Below the pieces are notes generated by a model. That model was given only the letters and a program-made list of their open reading frames with translations. It was not told where the DNA came from and ran no database searches. A program made the translations under genes and the position numbers. Of a DNA stretch of 64,000 nt, positions 1 through 8,439 are shown in pieces; position 1 is the stretch's first letter; each line of letters opens with the position of its first letter. The stretch covers positions 434,001-498,000 of the forward strand of contig NZ_JACYXJ010000001.1 in the NCBI RefSeq assembly GCF_014842925.1, given 5' to 3'. Origin of the DNA: Roseibium polysiphoniae. GTDB taxonomy: Bacteria; Pseudomonadota; Alphaproteobacteria; Rhizobiales; Stappiaceae.

Positions 1-499
1 CATAGATTTCCATCGTCTCTTCGGCGATGCGTCCACGCTTGTGCTCGGGCATGTGGTAGAGCGTGCGCATGTTGTGCAGGCGGTCGGCCAGCTTGACCAA
101 CAGAACCCGGACATCGTCAGCGATCGCAAGGAGCAGCTTGCGGAAGTTTTCGGCCTGCTTGGCCTTTCGTGAGACAAGATCAAGTCGCTTGATCTTGGTC
201 AGCCCATCTACGAGCTTGCCGATTTCCTCGCCAAACAGGGTGTCGATTTCCGTCCGCGTTGCGTCGGTGTCCTCGATGGTGTCATGCAGGAGCGCGACGG
301 CAATGGTCGCGTCATCCAGATGCAGATCGGTGAGGATGGCAGCAACTTCGAGAGGATGGGAAAAATAGGGGTCGCCAGAGGCGCGCGTCTGCGGGCCATG
401 CTTTTGCATCGCGTAAACATAGGCCTTGTTCAAAAGGCCTTCGTCCGCGTCGGGATTGTATCGGGTGACCCGTTCTACGAGTTCATATTGGCGCATCAT
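1..499 (-). CDS. spoT: Bifunctional (p)ppGpp synthetase/hydrolase, N-terminal part (gene continues beyond window start)
   Basis: The reverse strand encodes about 166 residues of the N-terminal HD hydrolase domain of a Rsh/SpoT protein, which makes and degrades the stringent-response alarmone (p)ppGpp. Visible motifs are YFSHPLEVA, the metal-binding LLHDTIEDT and VLLVKLADRLHNMRTL, in the order seen in long Rsh proteins. Two adjacent ATGs (499 or 496) could start it (MMRQYELVERV). It lies directly downstream of rpoZ on the same strand, the usual alphaproteobacterial arrangement. The C-terminal synthetase, TGS and ACT domains are outside the window, so whether synthetase activity is intact cannot be judged. 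Confidence 0.93.
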   Translation of the reverse strand, partial: MMRQYELVERVTRYNPDADEGLLNKAYVYAMQKHGPQTRASGDPYFSHPLEVAAILTDLHLDDATIAVALLHDTIEDTDATRTEIDTLFGEEIGKLVDGLTKIKRLDLVSRKAKQAENFRKLLLAIADDVRVLLVKLADRLHNMRTLYHMPEHKRGRIAEETMEIY

Positions 500-560
500 G
501 GCCGGAACCGACTCACATGATAGCCGGGGAAACACATGGAGCGGGGCCGCTCCGTCTTAA

Positions 561-584
561 CAGGTGGCCGAAACCGGCCACCTG
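561..584 (-). terminator. Perfect hairpin between rpoZ and spoT
   Basis: A 10-bp perfect stem (arms 561-570 and 575-584, loop AAAC) sits in the rpoZ-spoT gap. On the minus strand only two T residues follow it, so it is a weak intrinsic terminator at best. It may act as a processing or attenuation element that lowers spoT relative to rpoZ. Confidence 0.45.
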
Positions 585-604
585 GGATGTCGCAGTCAAT
601 GCGA

Positions 605-1006
605 TCAAATGTCGTCCGAACGTTCCGGCGGAACAAGGCCTTCGAGACCGCGCAGTAGGTCTTCCTCGGACATACGGTCGAACTCGACGGCGCTGTCGTC
701 CACGGCATTGACCTGTGTCGTCTGCTGAGATGCGCTCGACGGGACGAGCGGCACAGCTTCGGCTTCCGGCTCGTCGACTTCGACGTACTTCTGAAGGGAG
801 TGAATCAGATCTTCCTTCATGTCTTCCGGGCTTACGGTCTGCTCGGCAATCTCACGGAGGGCGACGACAGGGTTCTTGTCGTTGTCCCGGTCCAGTGTCA
901 GCGGCGAACCGCTCGAGATCATGCGAGCGCGATGAGCGGCCAGAAGCACAAGCTCAAAACGATTCTCGACCTTGTCGATGCAGTCCTCGACGGTCACGCG
1001 CGCCAT
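605..1006 (-). CDS. rpoZ: DNA-directed RNA polymerase omega subunit
   Basis: This 133-residue protein is the omega subunit, which helps assemble and stabilise RNA polymerase by binding beta'. The N-terminus [20 protein letters not shown] and the following LLAAHRARM and [12 protein letters not shown] segments are the family signature (about residues 1-60). The acidic C-terminal extension (residues 70-133) is typical of alphaproteobacterial omega and longer than the E. coli tail. It precedes spoT on the same strand, as in many proteobacteria, linking the polymerase subunit and alarmone synthesis genetically. Confidence 0.96.
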   Translation of the reverse strand: MARVTVEDCIDKVENRFELVLLAAHRARMISSGSPLTLDRDNDKNPVVALREIAEQTVSPEDMKEDLIHSLQKYVEVDEPEAEAVPLVPSSASQQTTQVNAVDDSAVEFDRMSEEDLLRGLEGLVPPERSDDI

Positions 1007-1373
1007 ACGACGTCTCCATAGTTTGGGGATCCTGATTGATCAGCGTATACTGTTCAGGCTTCGCGAAAGCAACCCCCGAGAAAGCCCGCGGGCGTTTGAT
1101 GTCCATTTTGCTGGCGAAAACCTTGCAGAACCCTTTCTTGCAGGCTCTTTATGATTGCTTGAGCAGATGTAGATAGTGTAGGGCAAAGATATCGGTCAGT
1201 AACAAAAATAAACTTGTGACCGAACGGGTAAAGAAAAAGCAAGGCTAGAGGGTCGTCAACAGGCCCAGCCGGAACTATATGCAGCGTGATAGTGGGTCGC
1301 GGGGCGCAGAAATTTGCGTCTTTTGATCGCTGCTCCGGGAGGCTGTACAACAATAAGAAAGGTTCCCTCGACA
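1007..1373. other. Divergent intergenic region rpoZ / NYN-domain gene
   Basis: About 370 bases separate the divergent rpoZ and NYN genes. The middle (about 1160-1240) is AT-richer than its surroundings and presumably holds both promoters. I could not assign convincing -35/-10 pairs, and no RNA gene or long open frame is supported here. Confidence 0.4.
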
Positions 1374-1964
1374 ATGTTTGATGCACGAGAGAAAGTTGCT
1401 TTATTTATTGATGGTGCAAACCTGTATTCGACTGCGAAGGCGATTGGGTTTGATATTGATTACAAGCGGCTGTTAAGAGAATTTCAGGGACAAGCATATC
1501 TGCTTCGCGCCTATTATTACACAGCGCTCATCGAAGACCAGGAATATTCTTCGATCCGTCCGCTGATCGATTGGCTTGACTATAATGGCTACAAGGTCAT
1601 CACCAAGCCTGTGAAAGAGTTTGTCGACTCTTCCGGCCGCCGGAAGGTCAAGGGTAACATGGACATCGAATTGGCTGTTGATGCGATGCAGATCGTTGAG
1701 ACGGTTGATCACGTGGTCCTGTTCTCCGGAGACGGTGATTTCCGTTATCTTGTTGAGGCGCTGCAACGTCGTGGCCGCAAGGTCAGTGTTGTGTCGACCC
1801 TGAAGACACAGCCGCCGATGATCGCAGACGATCTGCGCCGTCAGGCCGATCACTTCATCGACCTGTCGACACTTGCCAACAAGATCGGTCGTGATCCGTC
1901 TGAACGTCCAGTTCGTCCTGCGCCCGTCGCGGACGACATCGATGATGAAGATGACGACTACTGA
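1374..1964 (+). CDS. NYN-domain (LabA/DUF88-like) protein, putative RNase
   Basis: This 196-residue protein has the NYN (PIN-like) fold found in LabA/DUF88 proteins, presumed metal-dependent ribonucleases. Conserved acidic positions are visible: VALFIDGANLY near the N-terminus, GNMDIELAVDAM in the middle and VVLFSGDGDFRYLV, which together would form the active site. The C-terminus ends in a highly acidic tail (DDIDDEDDDY). I chose ATG 1374 because it has an AAGAAAGG-type ribosome site just upstream and begins at the conserved domain; an in-frame TTG 60 bases earlier adds non-conserved residues. Substrate unknown. Confidence 0.88.
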   Translation: MFDAREKVALFIDGANLYSTAKAIGFDIDYKRLLREFQGQAYLLRAYYYTALIEDQEYSSIRPLIDWLDYNGYKVITKPVKEFVDSSGRRKVKGNMDIELAVDAMQIVETVDHVVLFSGDGDFRYLVEALQRRGRKVSVVSTLKTQPPMIADDLRRQADHFIDLSTLANKIGRDPSERPVRPAPVADDIDDEDDDY

Positions 1965-1975
1965 GATCTGATGTG

Positions 1976-2629
1976 ATGATGGGGACGGTGCCGACCGATC
2001 CGCCGCTTGATTGCGACCTTTGCCCGCGCCTTGTCGCCTTTCGCGAGGAGATGAATGCGCAGCATCCTGATTGGTTCAACGCACCTGTCCCCTCTTTCAC
2101 GTCAACAGATCCACGACTCCTGATCGTGGGCCTGGCGCCGGGCATGCGCGGTGCGAATTGCACCGGTCGGCCCTTCACCGGCGACTACGCCGGCGATCTT
2201 CTCTATGAGACAATGCTCGATTTCGGCTTTGCGACGGGACACTACGACGCCCGGCCGGATGACGGTCTTCAGCTGCGCGATGCGATGATCACCAACGCGG
2301 TGCGCTGCCTGCCTCCACAGAACAAGCCGACGGGCGCAGAGATCAAGGCCTGCCGGCCGTTTCTCCTGTCGACGCTTGATGACAATCCCAGCATTCGTGC
2401 CGTCCTTGCCCTGGGCCGCATTGCGCATGAAACCTTCCTGTCCGCGATGGAGCTGCGCCGCGCGAGCTTTGCCTTCGGCCATGGCGCGCGCCATGAGCTG
2501 GGTGTTCGCAATCTGGTGATGTTCGACAGCTATCACTGCTCGCGCTACAACACGAACACGGGTCGGCTGACGACCGAGATGTTCCGGTCCGTTTTTTCAG
2601 ACATTCGAGAGTTTCTGCCTGAAGCCTAG
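1976..2629 (+). CDS. Uracil-DNA glycosylase, family 5 (UDGb-like)
   Basis: The 217-residue protein removes uracil and possibly other deaminated bases from DNA. The N-terminal CDLCPRLVAFR supplies part of the iron-sulfur cysteine set, and GLAPGMRGANCTGRPFTGD matches motif 1 of family 5 enzymes, which lack the catalytic Asp/Asn of families 1 and 4. The second motif reads SYHCSRYNTNTGRLT, where family members usually have HPS; here Pro is Cys. It starts 11 bases after the NYN gene and is probably cotranscribed. Three in-frame starts are clustered (GTG 1973, ATG 1976, ATG 1979). Confidence 0.9.
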   Translation: MMGTVPTDPPLDCDLCPRLVAFREEMNAQHPDWFNAPVPSFTSTDPRLLIVGLAPGMRGANCTGRPFTGDYAGDLLYETMLDFGFATGHYDARPDDGLQLRDAMITNAVRCLPPQNKPTGAEIKACRPFLLSTLDDNPSIRAVLALGRIAHETFLSAMELRRASFAFGHGARHELGVRNLVMFDSYHCSRYNTNTGRLTTEMFRSVFSDIREFLPEA

Positions 2630-2685
2630 AGGGCTGCAGGTCTGATCAGCGCCTCAATTGATGCGAGAAGGCGCGGTTACTGGCT

Positions 2686-3438
2686 TTATTGGCCAGGTGA
2701 AAGCGTCCAGCCGTCTGGGCCAAGATGTTCCTGAGGCTGAAAGCGTGCCTTGTAGGCCATCTTCGGCGATCCCTCGACCCAATAGCCCAGATAGACATAA
2801 GGCAGACCCATACGGCGCGCCCGCTGGATGTGATCAAGTATCATGTAGGTGCCAAGGCCAACGCCGGTCACTTCCGGATCGTAGAAGGAATAGACCATGG
2901 AAAGGCCGTCTGCGAGCTGATCGGTCAGCGCGACACCCAGAAGCGGTCCCTCGCCAACGCCGGTGATGAAGCTGTCGGGGCCACTTTTGCGGTACTCGAG
3001 GACCATCGTCTCGACGTGCGTGTCCTCGACCATCATGGCATAGTCCAGGACGCTCATCTCCGTCATGCCGCCATCTTCATGGCGCTCGGTCAGATAGGAT
3101 CGGAAAAGATCATATTGTTCGGCGGAAGGAGCGGGCGGCAGTCGTGCGCCGACAACATCCTTGCCGAGCTTCCATTGGCGCTTGAGGGATTTGGTCCATT
3201 CGAAGTCATCAACGCGAACGCGGACCGAAATACAGGCGCGGCAGTCTTCACAGGCGGGCCGATAGGCAATGTTCTGGCTGCGCCGGAAGCCGCCGTGGGT
3301 GAGCACATCGTTGAGCGAGGGCGCGTGCTGGCCAATCAGATGTGTAAACACCTTCCGTTCCTGTTTCCCGTCCAGATAGGGGCAGGGCGCCGGAGCGGTC
3401 AGATAGAACTGAGGATGGTCCGTCGGGTGGCGCGTCAC
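2686..3438 (-). CDS. bpt: Aspartate/glutamate leucyltransferase (Bpt)
   Basis: Bpt transfers leucine from Leu-tRNA to proteins with N-terminal Asp or Glu, creating N-degrons for ClpS/ClpAP. The 250-residue length fits the family. The N-terminal half contains [17 protein letters not shown] and the cysteine-containing [13 protein letters not shown]; the C-terminal half has the GNAT-like [16 protein letters not shown] and [10 protein letters not shown] segments typical of ATE/Bpt enzymes. It converges with the uracil-DNA glycosylase gene and is followed on the minus strand by no clear partner. Family assignment is secure; substrate class follows bacterial Bpt rather than eukaryotic ATE1. Confidence 0.93.
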   Translation of the reverse strand: MTRHPTDHPQFYLTAPAPCPYLDGKQERKVFTHLIGQHAPSLNDVLTHGGFRRSQNIAYRPACEDCRACISVRVRVDDFEWTKSLKRQWKLGKDVVGARLPPAPSAEQYDLFRSYLTERHEDGGMTEMSVLDYAMMVEDTHVETMVLEYRKSGPDSFITGVGEGPLLGVALTDQLADGLSMVYSFYDPEVTGVGLGTYMILDHIQRARRMGLPYVYLGYWVEGSPKMAYKARFQPQEHLGPDGWTLSPGQ

Positions 3439-3466
3439 TTGTCCTCGTTACTCTCCCAAGGGCAGC

Positions 3467-5299
3467 CTAAAGCCCATAATACCATGGCGCGACCAGTGAG
3501 AAGGTCAACCACAAAAGGATCGCCAGAGGCGTTCCGGCTCTCAGAAAATCCGAGAAACGATAGTGGCCCGGACCCATGACGATCAGGTTTGTCTGGTATC
3601 CGATCGGTGTGGCAAAGGAACAGTTCGCCGCAAAGATCAGGCAGACAATAAATGCTTCCGGCGATTGTCCCGTTTGATTGGCGATATCAACGGCGATCGG
3701 CGTAAACAGTACTGCTGCCGCATTGTTCGACAGGAAATTGGTCAAAATCATGACAATCAGAAACAGCGCGGAGAGCATGACGGACGGAGAGCTCCCGTCG
3801 AGAAGCTCCACCAGGCCGGTTGCGATGAAGTTGGCGCCACCCGTTGCCTGAAGCGCAACGGCACCGGCGAGCGAGGCTCCGACGAGCATGAAGATGCGGC
3901 TGTCGATTGCCCGCATGGCTTGCCGGATGTTCAAACACCCTGAGGCCACCATGGCGAAAGTGCCCGCGGTTGCTGCGGCGACAATCGGCACAATGCCGAA
4001 AGCGGCCAGGCCAACGACAGCGCCGAAAATGGCCAGGGCGCGGGGCGCATAGACACGGCGTGGGACCTCTGCGGTCGACCAGTCAAGCAGAAGAACATCG
4101 CGGTTGCCGCGCAGCCGGGCGATCTGTTCTGCGCTCGCGGCGACCAGCAGAACGTCGCCGGCTTCCAGGCGCATGTCGTTCATTGCCATCCGCGGCATGC
4201 GGCTCCGGCGCTGGATGCCCATGACCACGCAGCCGGTTTCAGCGTGGAAACCCGATTGCAGCAAAGTGCGGCCCATCAGCCGAGAAGCAGGGGCGATGAC
4301 CACTTCGGACAGGGTCATGGACCCGGGTGGTGTGCCGGTGGCTTCGCCATTGTCCGTCTGCCCGGTGGTTTCCGTGTCGAGCAGGGGCTGACGCCTGGAA
4401 AGCGCATTGGCAAGGGCCGTTCTGGTCGCGGCAACAATCACCGTGTCTCCAGGCGACAGAACCACATTCTCGAAGGGCGGAAGCAGAGGCTTCTCGCCCC
4501 GTTGGACGAGGCGAACGGTCATGTCCTTGAGTGCCGGAAACATGCCTGAAACGGATTCGACGCCCACGAGCGGGTGCCCGTAGGTGATGTTGATCTGGGC
4601 GATGAACTGCTTGCCGGACGCGCCCTGAATTTCGTCGGCCATCGTTTTGCGCGGCTTGAGCAGCCGAGGCATGAGGAACAGCACATAGATGGAGCCGGTG
4701 CCCGCCATGAGCAGGCCAATGGCGGTAAAGCTGAAAAAGCTCAGCCGAATATCCGATGTCTGGGCCGCAAAATTGGCGACCAGAAGGTTGGTGGACGAAC
4801 CGATCAACGTGGTCATACCGCCGAGGATCGCGATGAAGGAAAGCGGCATCAGAACACGGGAAGACGATTGTCCCATGGTCGCGGCAACTGCGCTCAGGAT
4901 CGGCAGGAACATCACGACGACCGGCGTGTTGTTCAAAAAGGCGCTCAAGACAGCCACCGCCAGCAGAACCGGCACAGTCGCCAGATGTGACCGACCCCGG
5001 CTCCAGCGCACAATCATCTTGGCGGGGTATTCAAGCGCGTCTGTCTGAAACAACCCCTGGCCGATGATCAAAAGACAGATCACCGTTATCAGTGCCGAAT
5101 TTGAAAAGCCGACAAGAAAATCAGCCGGAACGATCGGTGCCCCGTCCACCTCGACTGGAAAAATCGTAAAAATCGCCATGAAGGCGACAACCGACCCGAG
5201 CGCGATGACCTCAATGGCGTAGCGCTCGGTTGCATAAAGAACGACCGTGGACACCAGGACCAGAAAGGTCAGCGCCATGGGGAAATCAATTACCAGCAT
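3467..5299 (-). CDS. SLC13-family permease with two TrkA-C (RCK_C) domains
   Basis: A 610-residue inner-membrane carrier of the divalent anion:Na+ symporter (SLC13/CitT/ArsB-like) superfamily. Two blocks of hydrophobic helices (about residues 5-210 and 410-610) flank a soluble section with two RCK_C domains, seen as SGKQFIAQINI...PGDTVIVAATR and SRLMGRTLLQSG...EAGDVLLVAAS. Conserved intramembrane motifs LNNTPVVVMFLP and LSNNAAAVLFTPIA hold the paired Asn/Thr-Pro features of this superfamily. Such proteins often move sulfate or other oxyanions, but the substrate cannot be read from the sequence. Confidence 0.88.
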   Translation of the reverse strand: MLVIDFPMALTFLVLVSTVVLYATERYAIEVIALGSVVAFMAIFTIFPVEVDGAPIVPADFLVGFSNSALITVICLLIIGQGLFQTDALEYPAKMIVRWSRGRSHLATVPVLLAVAVLSAFLNNTPVVVMFLPILSAVAATMGQSSSRVLMPLSFIAILGGMTTLIGSSTNLLVANFAAQTSDIRLSFFSFTAIGLLMAGTGSIYVLFLMPRLLKPRKTMADEIQGASGKQFIAQINITYGHPLVGVESVSGMFPALKDMTVRLVQRGEKPLLPPFENVVLSPGDTVIVAATRTALANALSRRQPLLDTETTGQTDNGEATGTPPGSMTLSEVVIAPASRLMGRTLLQSGFHAETGCVVMGIQRRSRMPRMAMNDMRLEAGDVLLVAASAEQIARLRGNRDVLLLDWSTAEVPRRVYAPRALAIFGAVVGLAAFGIVPIVAAATAGTFAMVASGCLNIRQAMRAIDSRIFMLVGASLAGAVALQATGGANFIATGLVELLDGSSPSVMLSALFLIVMILTNFLSNNAAAVLFTPIAVDIANQTGQSPEAFIVCLIFAANCSFATPIGYQTNLIVMGPGHYRFSDFLRAGTPLAILLWLTFSLVAPWYYGL

Positions 5300-5425
5300 T
5301 CACCAGCCCGTTGCGATCCTGGCCGAAGCCCAAGGTCAGCACTTTAGAGCATCGGTGGCAGCAAGTGAAAGAACCAACTCGCTTGTTCACCAGCGAATGT
5401 GAAATCTCATGCCTGCCGGACGGAT

Positions 5426-5914
5426 TTAGCGGCGCAAAGCCTCGGAATTCATCACAAGTGTGCCCAGCACAATGTCATGCAGCAGCCGTTTGCGATCCGA
5501 AAACAGCGAGATCAGCAAAATCAGGGGCGTCAGAAGCGATATGGAAAACCAGAACAGTATGACGTGGACAGCCGCCAGCAGCGGATAGGGACGGGCCCCA
5601 TACCAGAGGCGCATCTCAAGGCCCATCGCGCGCATCCCCGGCGTTGCCGCGTTTGGCCCGCCAAGGGTAAAGGCCGTGTAGGCGATTGGCAGGATCGGGC
5701 TGAGCACTGCAAACAACAGCCATCCAAGGCCGAGCGTGAAAATGCCAAGGAAGAAAACCAGCACGGCGGCGGGCAGGAACAGGATCGCGACGGCGATCGC
5801 ATCGATCAGGAATGCAAACATCCTGCGGGTCCGCACCCCCTCGAACAGCTCGGGCTGCACAAGCGCGTCATAGGCATCGCGTCGTTCGTCGGCATTGGAA
5901 AAGTCGGCGGACAT
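5426..5914 (-). CDS. RDD-family membrane protein
   Basis: This 162-residue protein has the RDD fold: a cytoplasmic N-terminus (MSADFSNADERRDAYDALV), the RRMFAFLIDAIAV helix with the conserved Arg/Asp, two further hydrophobic helices and a short Asp-bearing tail (KRLLHDIVLGTLVM). Function is undefined; some RDD proteins influence ion transport or stress tolerance. ATG 5914 is preferred because CGGAGA lies just upstream, whereas the longer frame extends into the neighbouring ilvA gene. It lies 76 bases downstream of ilvA on the same strand. Confidence 0.85.
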   Translation of the reverse strand: MSADFSNADERRDAYDALVQPELFEGVRTRRMFAFLIDAIAVAILFLPAAVLVFFLGIFTLGLGWLLFAVLSPILPIAYTAFTLGGPNAATPGMRAMGLEMRLWYGARPYPLLAAVHVILFWFSISLLTPLILLISLFSDRKRLLHDIVLGTLVMNSEALRR

Positions 5915-5990
5915 GTGCAGGTCTCCGTTTGTATTCAGCGCTTGATTTGGGGACGTTCCCCCTAAATTGCAAATCGGAGGTTGCTCTCCG

Positions 5991-7244
5991 TCAGTCCATC
6001 CGCTCGCCGATTTCAAGGTGGCGGACCGTAAATCCACGCTGCCGGAGGGCTGTGACGATCTCCTCGCCATGAGGTCTGTCGAAGGCCTCAAAGGTAACGT
6101 CAAGGGTTGCGCCCTTGGCCGGAACGTTCAGGAACAGCCTGTGATGGGCAACGTCCACCACATTGCCCTGCATGTCGCCGATGGTGGTTGCGATCTCGCC
6201 CAGGACACCAGGACGGTCTGGCGTGTCGATGCGAATGGAGACCAGCCGCCCATCTCGTGCAAGCTCCCTGACCACGATCTTGGACAAGAGCCGCGGGTCG
6301 ATGTTGCCGCCGCACAGCACGAGACCGACACGCTTGCCGGCAAAGCGGTCCGGATCTGTCAGCATTCCGGCAAGCCCGGCCGCGCCAGCGCCTTCGGCAA
6401 TGGTTCGCAAGAGCGTCAGATAGGCGTTGATCGCCTGCTCAATCGTGCTTTCCTTGGCAAGGATGATCTCGTCGACGGTCTGTTTGACGACCTCAGTGGT
6501 CAGCAGGCCGATGTCTCGCACGGCGATGCCTTCGGCAATGGTCGCGCCTTCACAACGAACGTCCTTGCCGTGCATCGCGCCCCACATGCCTGGATATAGT
6601 ACGGTTTCCACGCCGATGACTTCAATGCTCGGCTTGATTGCCTTTGCCGCGACGGCCATACCGGAAATCAGTCCCCCGCCGCCGACCGGAATGACGAGCG
6701 TGTCGAGATCCGGCTGGGCCTCGAGCATTTCAAGCGCGATGGTGCCCTGACCGTGAATGACGTGGGCATCATCATAAGGATGCACCCAGACGAGGTTCTT
6801 CTCGGCGGCGAGCCTGTCTGCCTCGGCCTTTGCTTCCGCGAGCGTGTTGCCGATCAGAACCACTTCTGCGCCATAGTCGCGCGTCGCGGAAATCTTCACG
6901 AACGGGGTCAGGGCCGGCATGACGATCGTCGCCGGTATGCCCAGTCTCCCGGCATGATAGGCAACCCCTTGGGCGTGGTTGCCGGCGGAAACGGCGATCA
7001 CGCCGCGTTTGCGTTCGCTCTCGCCTAGGCTGGAAAGCTTGACCAGGGCACCGCGTTCCTTGAAGGCGCCGGTGACCTGCATGTTCTCGTATTTCACATA
7101 GACATCGGCGCCGGTCAGTCGTGACAGGCGCGGAGCGGGCAGGCAGGGCGTCTTGAGAACCGCGCCGCTGATGAGATCAGCGGCTTTGCGGATACCCTCG
7201 ATCGTGACTTGCGCCGGATCGGAGTGAGAAAAAGCGTCACTCAT
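5991..7244 (-). CDS. ilvA: Threonine ammonia-lyase (threonine dehydratase), PLP-dependent
   Basis: The 417-residue enzyme deaminates threonine to 2-oxobutyrate, the first step to isoleucine or of threonine degradation. The PLP lysine is in YENMQVTGAFKERGA, the substrate loop is SAGNHAQGVAYH and the phosphate-binding glycine loop is PVGGGGLISGMA. A single ACT-like regulatory domain follows (about residues 325-417, RLVSIRIDTPDRPGVLGEI), so it resembles the ~400-residue alphaproteobacterial type rather than the ~510-residue E. coli IlvA with two ACT-like modules. Its start overlaps the hemB stop by 4 bases (ATGA), indicating translational coupling. Confidence 0.93.
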   Translation of the reverse strand: MSDAFSHSDPAQVTIEGIRKAADLISGAVLKTPCLPAPRLSRLTGADVYVKYENMQVTGAFKERGALVKLSSLGESERKRGVIAVSAGNHAQGVAYHAGRLGIPATIVMPALTPFVKISATRDYGAEVVLIGNTLAEAKAEADRLAAEKNLVWVHPYDDAHVIHGQGTIALEMLEAQPDLDTLVIPVGGGGLISGMAVAAKAIKPSIEVIGVETVLYPGMWGAMHGKDVRCEGATIAEGIAVRDIGLLTTEVVKQTVDEIILAKESTIEQAINAYLTLLRTIAEGAGAAGLAGMLTDPDRFAGKRVGLVLCGGNIDPRLLSKIVVRELARDGRLVSIRIDTPDRPGVLGEIATTIGDMQGNVVDVAHHRLFLNVPAKGATLDVTFEAFDRPHGEEIVTALRQRGFTVRHLEIGERMD

Positions 7245-8278
7245 GTGCGCTCGGTCAGCAGCTTCGCCACCCGCGGCGCGAAATAGGTGAGGATGCCGTC
7301 GGCGCCCGCACGCTTGAAAGCCATCAGGCTTTCGAGCATGGCGCGCTCTCCGTCGATCCAGCCGTTGGCATTCGCCGCTTCGATCATCGCGAATTCACCT
7401 GATACCTGATAGGCATAGGTCGGCATGCGGAAGCTTTCCTTGAGGCGCCAGACGATGTCCAGATAGGGTAGTCCCGGCTTGACCATGATCATGTCCGCGC
7501 CCTCGGAGATGTCCAGTTCGGCTTCGCGGATGGCTTCATCCGTGTTGCCGCAATCCATCTGGTAGGTGCGCTTGTCGCCGATCAAGGTGGCGTTGGTTCC
7601 GATGGCATCCCGGAACGGGCCGTAGAAGGCAGACGCGTATTTGGCAGTATAGGCCATGATCTGGGTGTGGCGAAGGCCGGCGTTGTCGAGCGAACCGCGA
7701 ATGGCCGCCACCCGGCCGTCCATCATGTCCGAAGGTCCGATGATGTCGGATCCTGCCTCGACCTGGGTCAGGGCCTGGCGGCAAAGCTGATCGACCGTCT
7801 CGTCGTTGAGGATGGTTTCACCGTCCAGAAGTCCGTCGTGCCCGTGGCTGGTGTAGGGGTCTAGCGCAACATCCGTCATCAGGCCGATGTTCAACCCGAG
7901 TTTCTTGATCTCCCGGCAGGCGCGGCAGACAAGGTTTTGCGGATTGAGGGCTTCGCTGCCACTCGCGTCGCGAAGCGCATCGTCCGTGTAGGGGAAGAGG
8001 GCCAGAACCGGAATACCGAGACTTTCTGCCTTCACCGCGTCCTTGACGGCCTCGTCTACGGAGAGGCGCTCGACGCCGGGCATGGATGCCACGGCCTGAC
8101 GGATGCCGGTACCTTCAACGACGAAGATCGGCCAGATCAGGTCATGGACCGTCAGCACCGTTTCGCGCACCAGCCGCCGGCTCCAGTCAGAGCCCCGGTT
8201 GCGGCGCATGCGGCGACCCCCAAGGATCTCATCCATAGACTCGGAAGTGATCGCGGGGGGACGGGAAGACGAAGGCAT
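7241..8278 (-). CDS. hemB: Delta-aminolevulinic acid dehydratase (porphobilinogen synthase)
   Basis: HemB condenses two 5-aminolevulinates to porphobilinogen in tetrapyrrole synthesis. The 345-residue protein shows the active-site lysines in MAYTAKYASAFYGP and MIMVKPGLPYLDIV. The metal loop reads DVALDPYTSHGHDG, with Asp/Ala in place of the cysteines of zinc enzymes, so it belongs to the magnesium-type group common in Alphaproteobacteria. It is the upstream gene of a hemB-ilvA pair with a 4-base overlap. Confidence 0.96.
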   Translation of the reverse strand: MPSSSRPPAITSESMDEILGGRRMRRNRGSDWSRRLVRETVLTVHDLIWPIFVVEGTGIRQAVASMPGVERLSVDEAVKDAVKAESLGIPVLALFPYTDDALRDASGSEALNPQNLVCRACREIKKLGLNIGLMTDVALDPYTSHGHDGLLDGETILNDETVDQLCRQALTQVEAGSDIIGPSDMMDGRVAAIRGSLDNAGLRHTQIMAYTAKYASAFYGPFRDAIGTNATLIGDKRTYQMDCGNTDEAIREAELDISEGADMIMVKPGLPYLDIVWRLKESFRMPTYAYQVSGEFAMIEAANANGWIDGERAMLESLMAFKRAGADGILTYFAPRVAKLLTERT

Positions 8279-8439
8279 GTGCGGGTTCCTAGCTGGAGGA
8301 GGACGTGGTGCGAACGCCTGTTCGGCGCAACCTTACGACCTCAATGGCGCGAGGCGGCCATCGAAGTCAAGTGAGCCGAGCTCAAGCATTGCTGTTCGCC
8401 AGGCTGATGGCCCAATACAAGCGATGCAGGGGTAGGGCC

